A stretch of 50,147 nucleotides of DNA from assembly GCA_041567315.1 (NCBI GenBank), contig JBFGCA010000022.1, positions 1 through 50,147 of the forward strand, read 5' to 3'. Shown one piece after another: positions 25,044 through 35,491 of this stretch. This stretch comes from JBFGCA01 sp041567315 (lineage in GTDB: Bacteria > Acidobacteriota > Thermoanaerobaculia > Multivoradales > JAHEKO01). Both the position numbers and the translations under genes were made by a program. Position 1 is the first letter of the stretch, and every line of letters begins with the position of its first letter. The notes under the pieces are model-generated. The model was not told the DNA's origin. It was given only the letters and a program-made list of their open reading frames with translations, and did not search any database.

Positions 25044-25562
25044 GTGGCATTTAAGGTCGGGCAGAAAGTGGTGTACCCCAACCACGGGGTCAGCGTGGTC
25101 GAGAAGATCGAGCCGGGGAAGATCGACGGGGTCGAGCAGACCTACTACTACCTCCGGCTGCTCTCGAACAACTCCAAGGTCATGGTGCCGAAGGCCAACC
25201 TGAACCTGGTGGGGCTGCGGCCCCTGTGCCAGAGCGGGGAGATCCGGGACCTCCTCGGGGTGCTCAAGAACGGCGAGATCGACACCTACAAGGACTGGAA
25301 GGGCCGCTACAAGCAGAACCTCGACAAGATGAAGACCGGCCAGCTCTACGAGGTCGCGCGGGTGCTCAAGAACCTGCGGCTGGTGAGCAGCAAGAAGAGC
25401 CTCTCCTTCCGCGAGAAGAAGATGTACGAGCGGGCCAAGTACTTCATCGTCAGCGAGGTGGCGCACGTCCGCAACATCGACGAGGACGACGCCGCCCTGC
25501 TGGTCGAGCAGGCCCTGGAGTCCAGCATGGAGAAGCGGCTGGCGATGGCCGAAGCCAGCTAG
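25044..25562 (+). CDS. carD: CarD family transcriptional regulator
   Basis: 172-aa RNA polymerase-binding regulator. The N-terminal CarD/TRCF RNAP-interaction domain begins FKVGQKVVYPNHGVSVVEKIE. The C-terminal helical domain (about 75-170; for example LYEVARVLKNLRLVSSKKSLSFREKKMYERA) is the DNA-contacting part of the family, which stabilises open complexes, often at rRNA promoters. GTG 25044 is preceded by AAGGGGG at 8 nt. It is a single-gene unit with its own promoter, leader palindrome and terminator. Confidence 0.95.
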   Translation: MAFKVGQKVVYPNHGVSVVEKIEPGKIDGVEQTYYYLRLLSNNSKVMVPKANLNLVGLRPLCQSGEIRDLLGVLKNGEIDTYKDWKGRYKQNLDKMKTGQLYEVARVLKNLRLVSSKKSLSFREKKMYERAKYFIVSEVAHVRNIDEDDAALLVEQALESSMEKRLAMAEAS

Positions 25563-25597
25563 CCGATCCGGCTGCGCCGGGACCGGCGGAAAGCTCG

Positions 25598-25630
25598 CGG
25601 CCGCCCGCATCGCCGGGCGGCCGTTTTGTT
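25598..25630 (+). terminator. Rho-independent terminator after carD
   Basis: Perfect 10-bp stem CGGCCGCCCG/CGGGCGGCCG (25598-25607 and 25614-25623), 6-nt loop, followed by TTTTGTT. It lies 36 bp after the carD stop. Confidence 0.9.
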
Positions 25631-25640
25631 CTCACCGAGG

Positions 25641-28079
25641 ATGCCCGCACCCGAGCCACCGCGCTTCGTCGAGGTGGCGGTGCCGGTGCCGCTTCCCGAG
25701 GCGCTGATCTACGAGGTCCCTCCGGTCTTCGCGGCGCTGGCGCGGCCGGGGGCGCGGGCGCGGGTGCCGGTCGGCAAGCGGCGGCTGGTCGGGGTGGTGC
25801 TGGGGACCGCCGGCGAGCCGTCCCCCGAGCTCGAAGGCAAGATCCGGCCGCTGGAGGCGGTGATCGACCTCCAGCCGGTCTTCGACCAGGAGCTGCTCGC
25901 CCTCGGGCGGTTCGTCGCCGATTACTACCAGGAGCCGCTGGGCGAGGTACTGCGCTCCATGCTTCCCGGCGACCTGCCGCCGTGGGGCGATCGCCGGGCC
26001 TGGCTGACCGACGCCGGGGCCCTGGCGACGCCCCGCGACGAGCGCGAGCGGGCAGTGGTCGAGGCGCTCCGCGGCGCCGGCCGGCTGCGGCTCTCCGAGC
26101 TGCAGGCGGCAGTGGGGGAGGAGGAGCTGGCGGCGACCGTCGAGCGTCTCCAGGCCGACGGCCGCCTGGCGCTGGCCGGTGAGAGGCGGGCGGGCGCCCG
26201 CTACGCCAGTGCCGTCGAGCTGGCGCCCGGCGGCGAGGAGGAGCTGCTCGAGAGCTGCGGGCGGTCCAAGCCGGGCCGCGAGGTGGTGCGCTACCTCTCC
26301 GAGGTGGGGCGCCCGGCGCTGGTCAGCGAGGTGCTGGCGGCGGTGGGCTGCACCGCCGGCGTGGTCCGCCGGCTGATCGAGCTGCGGGTCCTGCGCCGCT
26401 TCAGCCAGATCGCCCGTCTGTCGCTCGAGGACCACCTGCTGAGCCCCGAGGAGACCCCCGAGATCACCCTCCGCCCCGACCAGCAGACCGCCGTCGACGC
26501 GCTGCTGGCCGCCCTCGCCGAGGGCCGCTTCGCCCCGTATCTGCTGGCCGGGATCACCGGCTCGGGCAAGACCGAGGTCTACCTGCGGGTGGCCGCCGCC
26601 GCCCTCGAGGCCGGCCGCACCGCCCTGCTGATGGTGCCCGAGATCGCGCTGGTGCCGGCGCTGGCGCGGACCGCCCGCCAGCGCTTCGGACGCCGGGTGG
26701 CGATCCTCCACTCGGCGCTGGCCAGCGGCGAGCGCCACCAGGAGTGGGAGCGCATCCGCCGCCGCGAGGCCCGGGTCATCCTGGGACCGCGCTCGGCGGT
26801 CTTCGCGCCGCTCGGGGACCTCGGCCTGGTAGTCGTCGACGAGGAGCAGGACGGCGCCTACAAACAGGGCCAGGCGCCGCGCTACAACGGCCGCGACCTG
26901 GCGCTGGTCCGCGGCCAGCGGGCCGGCGCCGTGGTGGTGCTGGTCTCGGCTACACCCAGCCTCGAGGTGCGCCACAACGTGGAGCTGGGCAAGGCGCGGG
27001 CGCTGGAGCTGACCGAGCGGGTGGGCCACGGGGAACTCCCCGAGGGGGTGCTGGTCGACCTGCGGCGCGAGGGGATCGCCCGCCGCCCGGGCGAGGTGGC
27101 CTTCTCGGAGCCGCTCAAGGAGGAGATCCGGACCGCCCTCGACGGCGGCGGTCAGGTGGTGCTGCTGCGCAACAGGCGCGGCTACGCCCCGGTCCTGATG
27201 TGCCGCGCCTGCGGCGAGGACTTCCGCTGCCCGGACTGTGGGCTGCCGCGCACCTTCCATCGCCGGGTGGAGCGTCTGCGCTGTCACCTGTGCGGCGGCG
27301 GCGTGCCCGCCCCCGAGCGCTGCCCGGCCTGCGGCGAGCTGGCCCTCGAGCCGCTGGGCGCCGGCACCGAGCGCGTGGAGGAGCGCTTTGCCGAGGAGTT
27401 CCCCGGGGTGCCGCTGGGGGTCTTGGACCGCGACACCGCGCGCCGCCGCGGCGGCCTGGCCGGGGTGCTCGAGCGCTTCGGGCGCGGTGAGACCCGCGTG
27501 CTCATCGGCACCCAGATGGTCTCCAAGGGCCACCACTTCCCGGAGGTGGCGCTGGCCGGCGTGCTGCTGGCCGACACCTATCTCGGGTTCCCCGACTTCC
27601 GGGCGGTGGAGAAGACGTACGCGCTGCTCACCCAGCTCGCCGGCCGCGCCGGCCGCGGCGACCGCCCGGGCCGCATGGTGATCCAGACCTACCACCCGGA
27701 GCACTATGCGATCCAGGCGGTGATCGCCCACGACGACCGGGCCTTTGCCGCCGAGGAGATGCGCTTCCGCCGGATCTTCCACTACCCGCCGTACACCCGC
27801 ATGGTCCAGCTCGTGGTCCGCGGCCGCCACCGCGGTCGGGCCGAGGAGGCGATGCGCGAGCTGGCCGGCGCCCTCACCGTCCACCCGCTCGCCGACGGGG
27901 TGCGGATCAGCGGCCCGGCTCCCGCCCCCTACGAGCGCCTGGCCGGCCGCTGGCGCTTCCAGCTCCTGCTGCGCGCCCCCTCCGCCGAGCGCCTCCGCCG
28001 CCTCGTCGCCGTCGCCCCGCACCCCCGCCAGGGGGGCGTCGACCTGGTCATCGACGTCGACCCCTACGAGCTCTTGTAG
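25641..28079 (+). CDS. priA: Primosomal protein N' (PriA helicase)
   Basis: 812-aa replication-restart helicase. The N-terminal 3'-DNA-binding domain begins FVEVAVPVPLPEALIYEVPP. Walker A is AGITGSGKTEVYL. Motif II reads DEEQDGAYKQ, where most PriA proteins have DEEH, so the His is replaced by Gln. Eight cysteines of two zinc sites are visible from CRACGEDFRCPDCG to CPACGE. Motifs V and VI (GTQMVSKGHHFP, QLAGRAGRGDRPG) are intact. ATG 25641 is preferred to TTG 25626 because the latter lies inside the carD terminator's T run. Confidence 0.95.
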   Translation: MPAPEPPRFVEVAVPVPLPEALIYEVPPVFAALARPGARARVPVGKRRLVGVVLGTAGEPSPELEGKIRPLEAVIDLQPVFDQELLALGRFVADYYQEPLGEVLRSMLPGDLPPWGDRRAWLTDAGALATPRDERERAVVEALRGAGRLRLSELQAAVGEEELAATVERLQADGRLALAGERRAGARYASAVELAPGGEEELLESCGRSKPGREVVRYLSEVGRPALVSEVLAAVGCTAGVVRRLIELRVLRRFSQIARLSLEDHLLSPEETPEITLRPDQQTAVDALLAALAEGRFAPYLLAGITGSGKTEVYLRVAAAALEAGRTALLMVPEIALVPALARTARQRFGRRVAILHSALASGERHQEWERIRRREARVILGPRSAVFAPLGDLGLVVVDEEQDGAYKQGQAPRYNGRDLALVRGQRAGAVVVLVSATPSLEVRHNVELGKARALELTERVGHGELPEGVLVDLRREGIARRPGEVAFSEPLKEEIRTALDGGGQVVLLRNRRGYAPVLMCRACGEDFRCPDCGLPRTFHRRVERLRCHLCGGGVPAPERCPACGELALEPLGAGTERVEERFAEEFPGVPLGVLDRDTARRRGGLAGVLERFGRGETRVLIGTQMVSKGHHFPEVALAGVLLADTYLGFPDFRAVEKTYALLTQLAGRAGRGDRPGRMVIQTYHPEHYAIQAVIAHDDRAFAAEEMRFRRIFHYPPYTRMVQLVVRGRHRGRAEEAMRELAGALTVHPLADGVRISGPAPAPYERLAGRWRFQLLLRAPSAERLRRLVAVAPHPRQGGVDLVIDVDPYELL

Positions 28080-28221
28080 CCCGCCATCCCGTTCAAGCAC
28101 TCGGTCGCGCACGCGAGAGCCACACAGGAGCCGGCCGGGACGGGGTTCGACAGGGGCCTTGAGACGAGCGCTTGCACCGAGCCCCGAAGACTACGGTCCG
28201 TGCGGCGCGAAGGCGAAAGGA

Positions 28222-28260
28222 GGAGCGGGCCTCCCCTCTGAAGTCTGTCAGGCCCGCTCC
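28222..28260. other. Perfect 11-bp inverted repeat between priA and accA
   Basis: GGAGCGGGCCT (28222-28232) and AGGCCCGCTCC (28250-28260) with a 17-nt loop. No T run follows on either strand. It may terminate priA transcripts in a factor-dependent way or be a leftover palindromic repeat. The rest of the 286-bp gap holds only the accA promoter. Confidence 0.6.
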
Positions 28261-28325
28261 GTCCCCAGGCGCACCCCGTCCCGGTCGGCTCTCGCCACTA
28301 GGCCTCCACCTGCGGCCGCGTCACT

Positions 28326-28354
28326 TTGACCGGCCTCGAACCGCTCTGCTAGCG
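28326..28354 (+). promoter_or_regulatory. Putative promoter of accA
   Basis: TTGACC (28326-28331), 17-bp spacer, CTAGCG (28349-28354). The -10 is weak and ends 11 nt before the ATG, so the transcript would be leaderless or nearly so. Confidence 0.4.
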
Positions 28355-28365
28355 TCGCCGCCCCC

Positions 28366-29319
28366 ATGGCCCTGCCCGAAGCCCCTTTCGAGCAGCCCCT
28401 CGCCGATCTCCGCCGCCGGATCGAGGAGCTGGAAGGCTATCCCCCGGAGAGCGGCCGCCAGCGCGAGCTGGAGCTGCTCCGGCGGCGGCTCGAGAAGTCG
28501 ACCCGCGAGGTCTACGGCAAGCTCTCGCGCTGGGAGAAGACCCTGGTCGCCCGCCACGCCGAGCGGCCCTACACCCTGGACTACGTGCGCCATCTGATGG
28601 AGGACTGGGTCGAGCTGCACGGCGACCGCAGCTTTGCCGACGACCAGGCCATCGTCTGCGGGCTGGCCACCTTCGCCGGCCGCTCGGTGGCGGTGGTCGG
28701 GCACCAGAAAGGCCGCGGCACCCGCGAGCGGATCGTTCGCAACTTCGGTCAGCCCCGGCCCGAGGGCTACCGCAAGGCGCTGCGGGTGATGCGGCTCGCC
28801 GAGCGCTTCGGGCTGCCGGTGTTGAGCTTCATCGACACCCCCGGCGCCTATCCCGGAGTGGGGGCCGAGGAGCGCGGCCAGGCCGAGGCCATCGCCCGCA
28901 ACCTGATCGAGATGGCGGCGCTCGGAGTCCCCATCCTGGTCACCATCACCGGCGAGGGCGGCAGCGGCGGCGCCCTGGCGGTGGGCGTCGGCGACCGCGT
29001 CTACATGCTGGAGTACGCCACCTATTCGGTGATCTCGCCCGAGGGCTGCGCCGCCATCCTGTGGAAGGACCAGGCCAGGAAGGAAGAGGCGGCGGAGGCG
29101 CTGCGGCTCACCGCCCCCGACCTCCTCGAGCTGGGGGTGGTCGACGGGGTCATCTCCGAGCCCCTGGGCGGCGCCCACGCCGATCCCGAGACCGCCTGCC
29201 GGCTGGTCGGCGAGACCCTGGCGCCGGCGCTGGCCGAGCTGGTCGACCTGTCCCCCGAGGAGCTGCGCGCCCGCCGCTACAAGCGTCTCCGCTCGCAGGG
29301 CGTGTTGCGCGAGCGCTGA
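28366..29319 (+). CDS. accA: Acetyl-CoA carboxylase carboxyltransferase subunit alpha
   Basis: 317-aa subunit that, with AccD, moves the carboxyl group from biotin to acetyl-CoA, the first step of fatty acid synthesis. The N-terminal helical segment (FEQPLADLRRRIEELE) and the crotonase-type core with GHQKGR, NFGQPRPEGYRKALR, IDTPGAYPG and GEGGSGGALA are all canonical. The length is typical. accD is not in the window. The stop overlaps the probable CTG start of recJ. Confidence 0.97.
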   Translation: MALPEAPFEQPLADLRRRIEELEGYPPESGRQRELELLRRRLEKSTREVYGKLSRWEKTLVARHAERPYTLDYVRHLMEDWVELHGDRSFADDQAIVCGLATFAGRSVAVVGHQKGRGTRERIVRNFGQPRPEGYRKALRVMRLAERFGLPVLSFIDTPGAYPGVGAEERGQAEAIARNLIEMAALGVPILVTITGEGGSGGALAVGVGDRVYMLEYATYSVISPEGCAAILWKDQARKEEAAEALRLTAPDLLELGVVDGVISEPLGGAHADPETACRLVGETLAPALAELVDLSPEELRARRYKRLRSQGVLRER

Positions 29320-31076
29320 GCAAGAGCGCCGAAGTCCCGTCCCCGGCGCGGCGCGCGCTCTGGGAGGCGGCGTCCGAGCCGCCTGCGGCGCCCGCCCTCG
29401 AGGCCGAGCTGGCGGCCACCGGCCAGCCGCCGGCCCACCTCCCATGGCTGGCCCGGCTGCTGGCCCGGCGTGGGGTCGAGGACGGGGCGTCGGCGCGGCG
29501 GTTCCTGGAGCCTTCGCTCGACCAGCTCCACGACCCGGGCGAGCTGCTGGGCCTGGAGGCGGCGGTCGAGCGGCTGGCGGCCGCCGGCCGGGCCGGCGAG
29601 AAGGTCGCCGTGCTGGGCGACTACGACGTCGACGGCGTCGCCGCCACCGCGCTGCTGGCGGCCGTGCTGCGGGCCTGCGGGCTGGCGGTCGAGACCCTGC
29701 TGCCGCACCGGCTGCGCGAGGGCTACGGCTTCCGGCCGGTCCACGTCGAGCGGGCGCGCGAGCGCGGCTGCCGGGTGCTGGTCACCGCCGACTGCGGCAG
29801 CACCTCGCACGAGGCCGCCGCCGCCGCGCTCGACGCGGGCCTGGATCTGATCGTCACCGATCACCACCGGCCGGGGGCGCCGCTGCCGGCCGGGGTGGTG
29901 GAGATCAACCCGCAGCGCGCCGAGTGCAGCTATCCCTTCGCCGAGCTGTCGGGCGCCGGGCTGGCCTTCAAGCTGGCCAGCGGCTTCGCCCGGCACTGGG
30001 GGCGGCCGGTGGACCCCACGGTGCTGCTGCGGGTCGCCTGCCTGGGGACGATCTGCGACCTGGTGCCGCTCACCGGCGAGAATCGGGTGATCGCCGCGCT
30101 GGGGCTGGCGGCGCTGCCCGCGACGCCGTCGCCGGGGCTGCAGGCGTTGATCGCCCAGGCCCGGCTCAGACCGCCGCTGCGGGCCAACGACGTCGGCTTC
30201 CGGCTGGGGCCGCGGCTCAACGCCGCCGGCCGGCTGGCCGACGCCGGGGAGGCGCTGGAGCTGCTGCTGACCCGCGATCCGGACCGCGCCCGGCGGCTGG
30301 CCGAGCGGCTCGAAGGCCTCAACGACGAGCGCCGCGAGACCGAGCGGCGCACCGTCGAAGAGGCGGTCGCCGCGGTCGAGGCCCGGCAGCCGCTGGCCCG
30401 GCTGCTCACCGTCTGGGATCCCGGCTGGCACCAGGGGGTGGTGGGGATCGCGGCCTCGCGGCTGGCCCGCCGTTTCCATCGGCCGGTGGTGCTGTGGAGC
30501 GTGCATGGCGAAAGCGCCACCGGCTCGGGCCGGAGCGTTTCCGGGATCGACCTGCACGGCTTCCTGGCCCCGTGGCGGGACCGTCTGGAGCGCTTCGGCG
30601 GGCACGCCCAGGCGATCGGTCTCACCGCCGCGGTGGGGGAGCTCGAGTCGCTGCGCGACGAGTGGGAGGAGGCGGCGGCCGCCTGGGATCCGGCGCTGCT
30701 CGACCGGCGGCTCGAGTATGAGCTGGACCTGCCGGCGGCAGCGATCGACGACGAGCTGTTGGCGACGCTCCGCCGGCTCGAGCCGTTCGGTCCCGGCAAC
30801 CCCCAACCCCTGCTCAAGGTCGGGCCCCTGCGGCTGGCGGGGGCGCCGCGCCACTTCGGCCGCGGGCACGTGGCGGCCGACGCCGTCGACGACAGCGGCT
30901 CGACGGTCCGCCTGTTGGGCTGGCGCTGGCGCGAGCGGCTGGACCGGCTGGCTGGACCGTTCGAGGCGCTGGGCTGCGTCGAGGAGGACCGGCTGCGAGG
31001 CGGCCCCCAGCTGCGCCTCGTCGACGCCCGTCCGCCGCCGGCTGCAGAGACCCCTGCGAACGCCTCCGCGGGCTGA
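29316..31076 (+). CDS. recJ: Single-stranded-DNA-specific exonuclease RecJ
   Basis: About 586 aa; degrades ssDNA 5' to 3' in repair and recombination. DHH motifs are intact: GDYDVDG (Asp102-Asp106), VTADCGS, TDHHRPG (182-187), a GTICDLVPL segment and LNAAGRL; the DHHA1 domain has SGRSVSGIDLHG and FGGHAQAIG. The C-terminal OB domain follows FGPGNPQP. No ATG, GTG or TTG precedes motif I in frame. The start consistent with the family N-terminus is CTG 29316, overlapping the accA stop as CTGA. The next GTG would remove the first strand of the DHH domain. Confidence 0.93.
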   Translation: MSKSAEVPSPARRALWEAASEPPAAPALEAELAATGQPPAHLPWLARLLARRGVEDGASARRFLEPSLDQLHDPGELLGLEAAVERLAAAGRAGEKVAVLGDYDVDGVAATALLAAVLRACGLAVETLLPHRLREGYGFRPVHVERARERGCRVLVTADCGSTSHEAAAAALDAGLDLIVTDHHRPGAPLPAGVVEINPQRAECSYPFAELSGAGLAFKLASGFARHWGRPVDPTVLLRVACLGTICDLVPLTGENRVIAALGLAALPATPSPGLQALIAQARLRPPLRANDVGFRLGPRLNAAGRLADAGEALELLLTRDPDRARRLAERLEGLNDERRETERRTVEEAVAAVEARQPLARLLTVWDPGWHQGVVGIAASRLARRFHRPVVLWSVHGESATGSGRSVSGIDLHGFLAPWRDRLERFGGHAQAIGLTAAVGELESLRDEWEEAAAAWDPALLDRRLEYELDLPAAAIDDELLATLRRLEPFGPGNPQPLLKVGPLRLAGAPRHFGRGHVAADAVDDSGSTVRLLGWRWRERLDRLAGPFEALGCVEEDRLRGGPQLRLVDARPPPAAETPANASAG

Positions 31077-31108
31077 TCGCGCCGCCGTTTCGGGTCGAAA
31101 ACGCGGCG

Positions 31109-31114
31109 TACAAT
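31109..31114 (+). promoter_or_regulatory. -10-like TACAAT upstream of the lptC/lptA fusion
   Basis: TACAAT ends 8 nt before the ATG at 31123. The -35 region is weak. The arrangement matches that upstream of purC and suggests a leaderless mRNA. Confidence 0.35.
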
Positions 31115-31122
31115 GGCCACCC

Positions 31123-33233
31123 ATGGCGACCCCCGCACGGCGACGTCCGTTCGCGCTGCTCCGGCTCCTCCTGCTGGTGGGTCTGGCCCTGTTCGTCACC
31201 GGAGTGGCCGGTCTCTACCTGCTGCGGCGCGTCGAGCGCGGCGGCGAGGCGACCGAGGAGGCCCGGGGTCTGAGCAGCCGCCGGCGCGGTCTGGTGATGG
31301 CGGGCCGCGGCTTCGACTACGAGATCAGCGAGGGCGACCGCAAGCTGTTCCACATCAAGGCCAAGAAGATCGTCTCCGACAAGGACGACAACTTCACGCT
31401 CAAGGGGGTGGAGCTCACCCTCACCCGCGACAACGGCGACGTCTACTACATCGAGAGCGACCGCGGCACCTACAACCTGGAGAACGAGCAGGCGACGCTG
31501 ACCGGCAACGTGCTCTTCAGGGGACCGCGCGACATCGAGCTGACCGCCGAGGGCCTGGAGCTGAGCCGCCGCGGCCAGCAGCTCACCAGCACCGGGCGGG
31601 TCGAGTTCCGCTTCCTGGGCGCCTACTCGGGGAGCGCCAACCACATGCGCATCCTGCGGCCCAGGAACCGCTTCCTGCTGATGGGGCGGGTCGAGGTCGA
31701 CAGCCTGCCGGGAGCGGCGCCGCCGATGGCGCTGCGCAGCAAGCGGCTGCTCTACGAGCGCGACGACCGCCGGCTCCACCTGGAGGGCGACGTCACCCTG
31801 CGGCGCGGCGAGGACTACCTGGAGGCGCGGCGGCTGAGCCTGCAGCTCGACCCGACCGAGCAGGGCCTCGAGTTCGCGCGGGCCAACTGGGCGGTCGAGG
31901 GCGGGCTGGTCCGGCCGGCCGAGGGCAGCGGCAGCAACCGCCTGCGCTTCGGCGGCTCGCAGCTGTCGGCGACCTTTGCCGAGGGATCGCGCCAGCCGCG
32001 CAAGCTCGAGCTCGAGTCCGAGCGCCAGGAGGAGGCGTGGGTGGCGGTGGCCGACGACGGCGGGCTCGAGCGCCGGGTCCGCGCCCGCTATCTGGTGGCC
32101 GACTTCGACGAGCTGGGGCGGGCCCAGCGAGCCCAGGGATTCGGTGGCGTCGAGATCGAGGAGCGGGTGGCCTTCAGCGGCGAGCCGGTGGTGCGCCGGG
32201 TCTGCTCGGAGACCGCCGACGCCACCTTCCTGGCCTCGGGCGCCCTCGGCGAGGTGCTGCTCGAAGGCGCCGTCGAGCTCGAGGACGCAGGCACCATCGC
32301 CCACGGCGACCGGGCGACGGCCGACCTGGAGAGCGGCCTGGCCGACCTCGAGGGCAGCGACGCCTTCGTGCTGCGCCGCGGCGGACACCTCGAGGCGCCG
32401 CGCATCGTCTACCGCCGCGAAGCGGGGGAGGTGGAGGCCGGGGAAGGGGTGCGGGCGCTGATCGAGAGCCGCCAGGGGCTCGAGCCCGGGACCGACCCCG
32501 CCCGGCGCCAGCCGATCCGCATCGCCGCCCGCGAGGCCGTGTGGTCGGACGCCGAGAACAGCGTCACCTTCCGCGAGCAGGTGCGGGCCTGGCAGGGCGA
32601 GAACCTGCTGCTCGCCGACAAGCTGATCGGCGAGCTGGAAGCGGACCGCCTGCTGGCCAAGGGCAGCGTCAAGACGGTCTGGCGGCCGCCGGCGGGGAAG
32701 GACCCGACGAAGGGGCCGGCGGACGAGGCCCCGTCCGGCGACCGGCCGGCCGGGGGAGACACGCCCGGCCGGGGCTCGGCGAGCGGGGGCCCGGCGCTGA
32801 GCGGCTCCGAGCCGCTCGAGATCCAGGCGCCCTCGATGACCTACGCGCGGCGCGAGCGGCTGGTGCTCTACGAGGGCGGCGCCCGGGCGCAGCAGGCCGG
32901 ACGGGTGCTGCGCTGCCAGGACATGCGGCTCGAGCTGGCCGAGGACGACGGCTTCGAGCGGCTGACCTGCGAGGGCGCGACGCGGATCGAGGACCCGGCG
33001 GCCGGCAACACGGTCACCGGCGAGACGGCGGTCTATGAGCCGGCCGACCGCAAGGCCCGGATCTCCGGCACGCCGGTGGTGCTGCGCGACCGCCGCGGCT
33101 CGCAGATCCAGGGCCGGGTGCTGATCTACGACTTCGTCACCGGCACCGCCGAGATCCAGACCGAGAAGGCGGGCCCGGTGGCGAGCCCGCCAGCCGCCCC
33201 GGCGGCGCCCGAGCAGGGACAGGCCGGCCAGCC

Positions 33234-33237
<4 letters not shown>
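31123..33237 (+). CDS. LptC-LptA fusion: membrane-anchored LPS transport bridge protein
   Basis: 704 aa, much longer than LptC (~190) or LptA (~180). A single N-terminal membrane segment (about 14-36, FALLRLLLLVGLALFVTGVAG) is followed by an LptC-like domain (FDYEISEGDRKLFHIKAKKIV...LTLTRDNGDVYYIESDRGTYN). Repeated OstA/LptA-like beta-jelly-roll segments follow (TLTGNVLFRGPRDIELTAEGLEL; LLYERDDRRLHLEGDVTLRRGEDYLEA; LEIQAPSMTYARRERLVLYEGGARAQQ). A Gly/Pro-rich linker near residue 530 precedes the last one. It would carry LPS across the periplasm from the LptBFG pump. lptB follows with a GTGA overlap. Confidence 0.85.
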
Positions 33238-33965
<728 letters not shown>

Positions 33966-33992
33966 CCTCTACGGCCCCGGCAGGCCCTAGGC

Positions 33993-35468
33993 ATGGCTCT
34001 CGAACAAAAGCTCTCCCTCAAGCTCGCCCAGAAGCTGGTGATGACGCCATCACTGCAGCAGGCGATCAAGCTGCTGCAGATGACGCGGATGGAGCTGCAG
34101 AACGTCCTCACCCAGGAGCTGGTGGAGAACCCGGTGCTGGAGGAGGCCGACGAGACTTTCGAGACCGAGGCCGAGTCCGACGGCGACGCCGCCCCCAAGG
34201 AGGAGGCCGCCAAGGAGACCGACAACGCCGACGAGCTGGACCACCAGGAGTCGATGGACGACATCGACCTGGACGCCTACTTCAACGACTACCTGGAGAG
34301 CCACACCGGCCCCTCGGTCTACGAGTTCCGCGAAGCGCCGCCGCTCGAGAACACGCTGACCCGCGAGCCCGACCTCTACGACCACCTGCTCTGGCAGCTC
34401 CACATGACCGACGTCTCGCCGCGGCTGCGCGAGATCGCCGAGCTGATCATCGGCAATCTCGACCCCGAAGGCTTCCTGGTCGCCGACCTCGAGGAGATCC
34501 AGGCGATCCCCGGCGAGGAGGCGGCCAGCCAGCCCTACACGGTGGAGGAGGTGGAGAGCGCCCTCGAGCTGGTCCAGAGCTTCGACCCGCCGGGGATCGC
34601 CTGCCGCAACCTGCAGGAGAGCCTGCTCCACCAGCTCGACGCCCGCGGCGAGCCCGGCGATTCGCTGGCCCGGCGGGTCATCGCCGAGGCCTGGGAGCCG
34701 CTGCTCAAACGGCAGTTCCCGGCCATCGCCCGCCAGCTCGAGGTCGAGCTCCAGGAGCTCGAGCCGGTGGTCGAGACCATCCGCGGCCTGCAGACCCGGC
34801 CGGGTCGTAAGTTCTCGACCGAGCGCACCCACTACGTCGAGCCCGACGTCTATATCTCCAAGGTGAGCGGCGACTACGCCATCCTGCTCAACGACGACGG
34901 GCTGCCGCGGCTGCGGATCTCCAAGGCCTACCGCCTGATGCTGCGCAAGATGGCGCGCGACGGCAAGCAGGCCGAGGCCAAGCAGTTCATCAAGGAGAAG
35001 CTGCGCTCGGCGGTATGGCTGATCAAGAGCCTCGACCAGCGGCAGCGGACGATCTACAAGGTCGCCGACTCGATCGTCCGCCAGCAGCGGGCCTTCCTCG
35101 ACCGCGGGATCGAGTTCCTGAGGCCCATGGTGCTGCGCGACGTGGCCGACGACATCGGCATGCACGAGTCGACGGTCAGCCGGGTGGTGTCCAACAAGTA
35201 CATGCACACGCCGCGCGGCCTGTTTCCGCTCAAGTTCTTCTTCCACAGCGGCATCGACCGCGACTACGGGGCCGACATCTCGTCGCTGACCGTCAAGCGC
35301 AAGATCGAGCGCCTGATCCAGGCCGAGGACGCCAAGCACCCGATGTCGGACAGCGAGCTGACCCGCACCCTGCGCCGCGAGGGCATCAACATCGCGCGCC
35401 GCACGGTGGCCAAGTACCGTGACGAGCTGGGGATCCCGTCCTCCACCAACCGCAAGCAGATCTTCTGA
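33993..35468 (+). CDS. rpoN: RNA polymerase sigma-54 factor
   Basis: 491-aa alternative sigma factor. The N-terminal glutamine-rich activator-binding region begins MALEQKLSLKLAQKLVMTPSLQQAIKLLQM. An acidic region II (about 50-100) follows, then the core-binding domain. The C-terminal RpoN box is recognisable as ARRTVAKYRDELGIPSS, preceded by the HTH (DDIGMHESTVSRVVSNKY). It recognises -24/-12 promoters activated by AAA+ proteins; no such activator is encoded here. It lies 27 bp after lptB, followed by hpf. Confidence 0.97.
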   Translation: MALEQKLSLKLAQKLVMTPSLQQAIKLLQMTRMELQNVLTQELVENPVLEEADETFETEAESDGDAAPKEEAAKETDNADELDHQESMDDIDLDAYFNDYLESHTGPSVYEFREAPPLENTLTREPDLYDHLLWQLHMTDVSPRLREIAELIIGNLDPEGFLVADLEEIQAIPGEEAASQPYTVEEVESALELVQSFDPPGIACRNLQESLLHQLDARGEPGDSLARRVIAEAWEPLLKRQFPAIARQLEVELQELEPVVETIRGLQTRPGRKFSTERTHYVEPDVYISKVSGDYAILLNDDGLPRLRISKAYRLMLRKMARDGKQAEAKQFIKEKLRSAVWLIKSLDQRQRTIYKVADSIVRQQRAFLDRGIEFLRPMVLRDVADDIGMHESTVSRVVSNKYMHTPRGLFPLKFFFHSGIDRDYGADISSLTVKRKIERLIQAEDAKHPMSDSELTRTLRREGINIARRTVAKYRDELGIPSSTNRKQIF

Positions 35469-35491
35469 CGCCGACCAACGCGAGGAGAACG

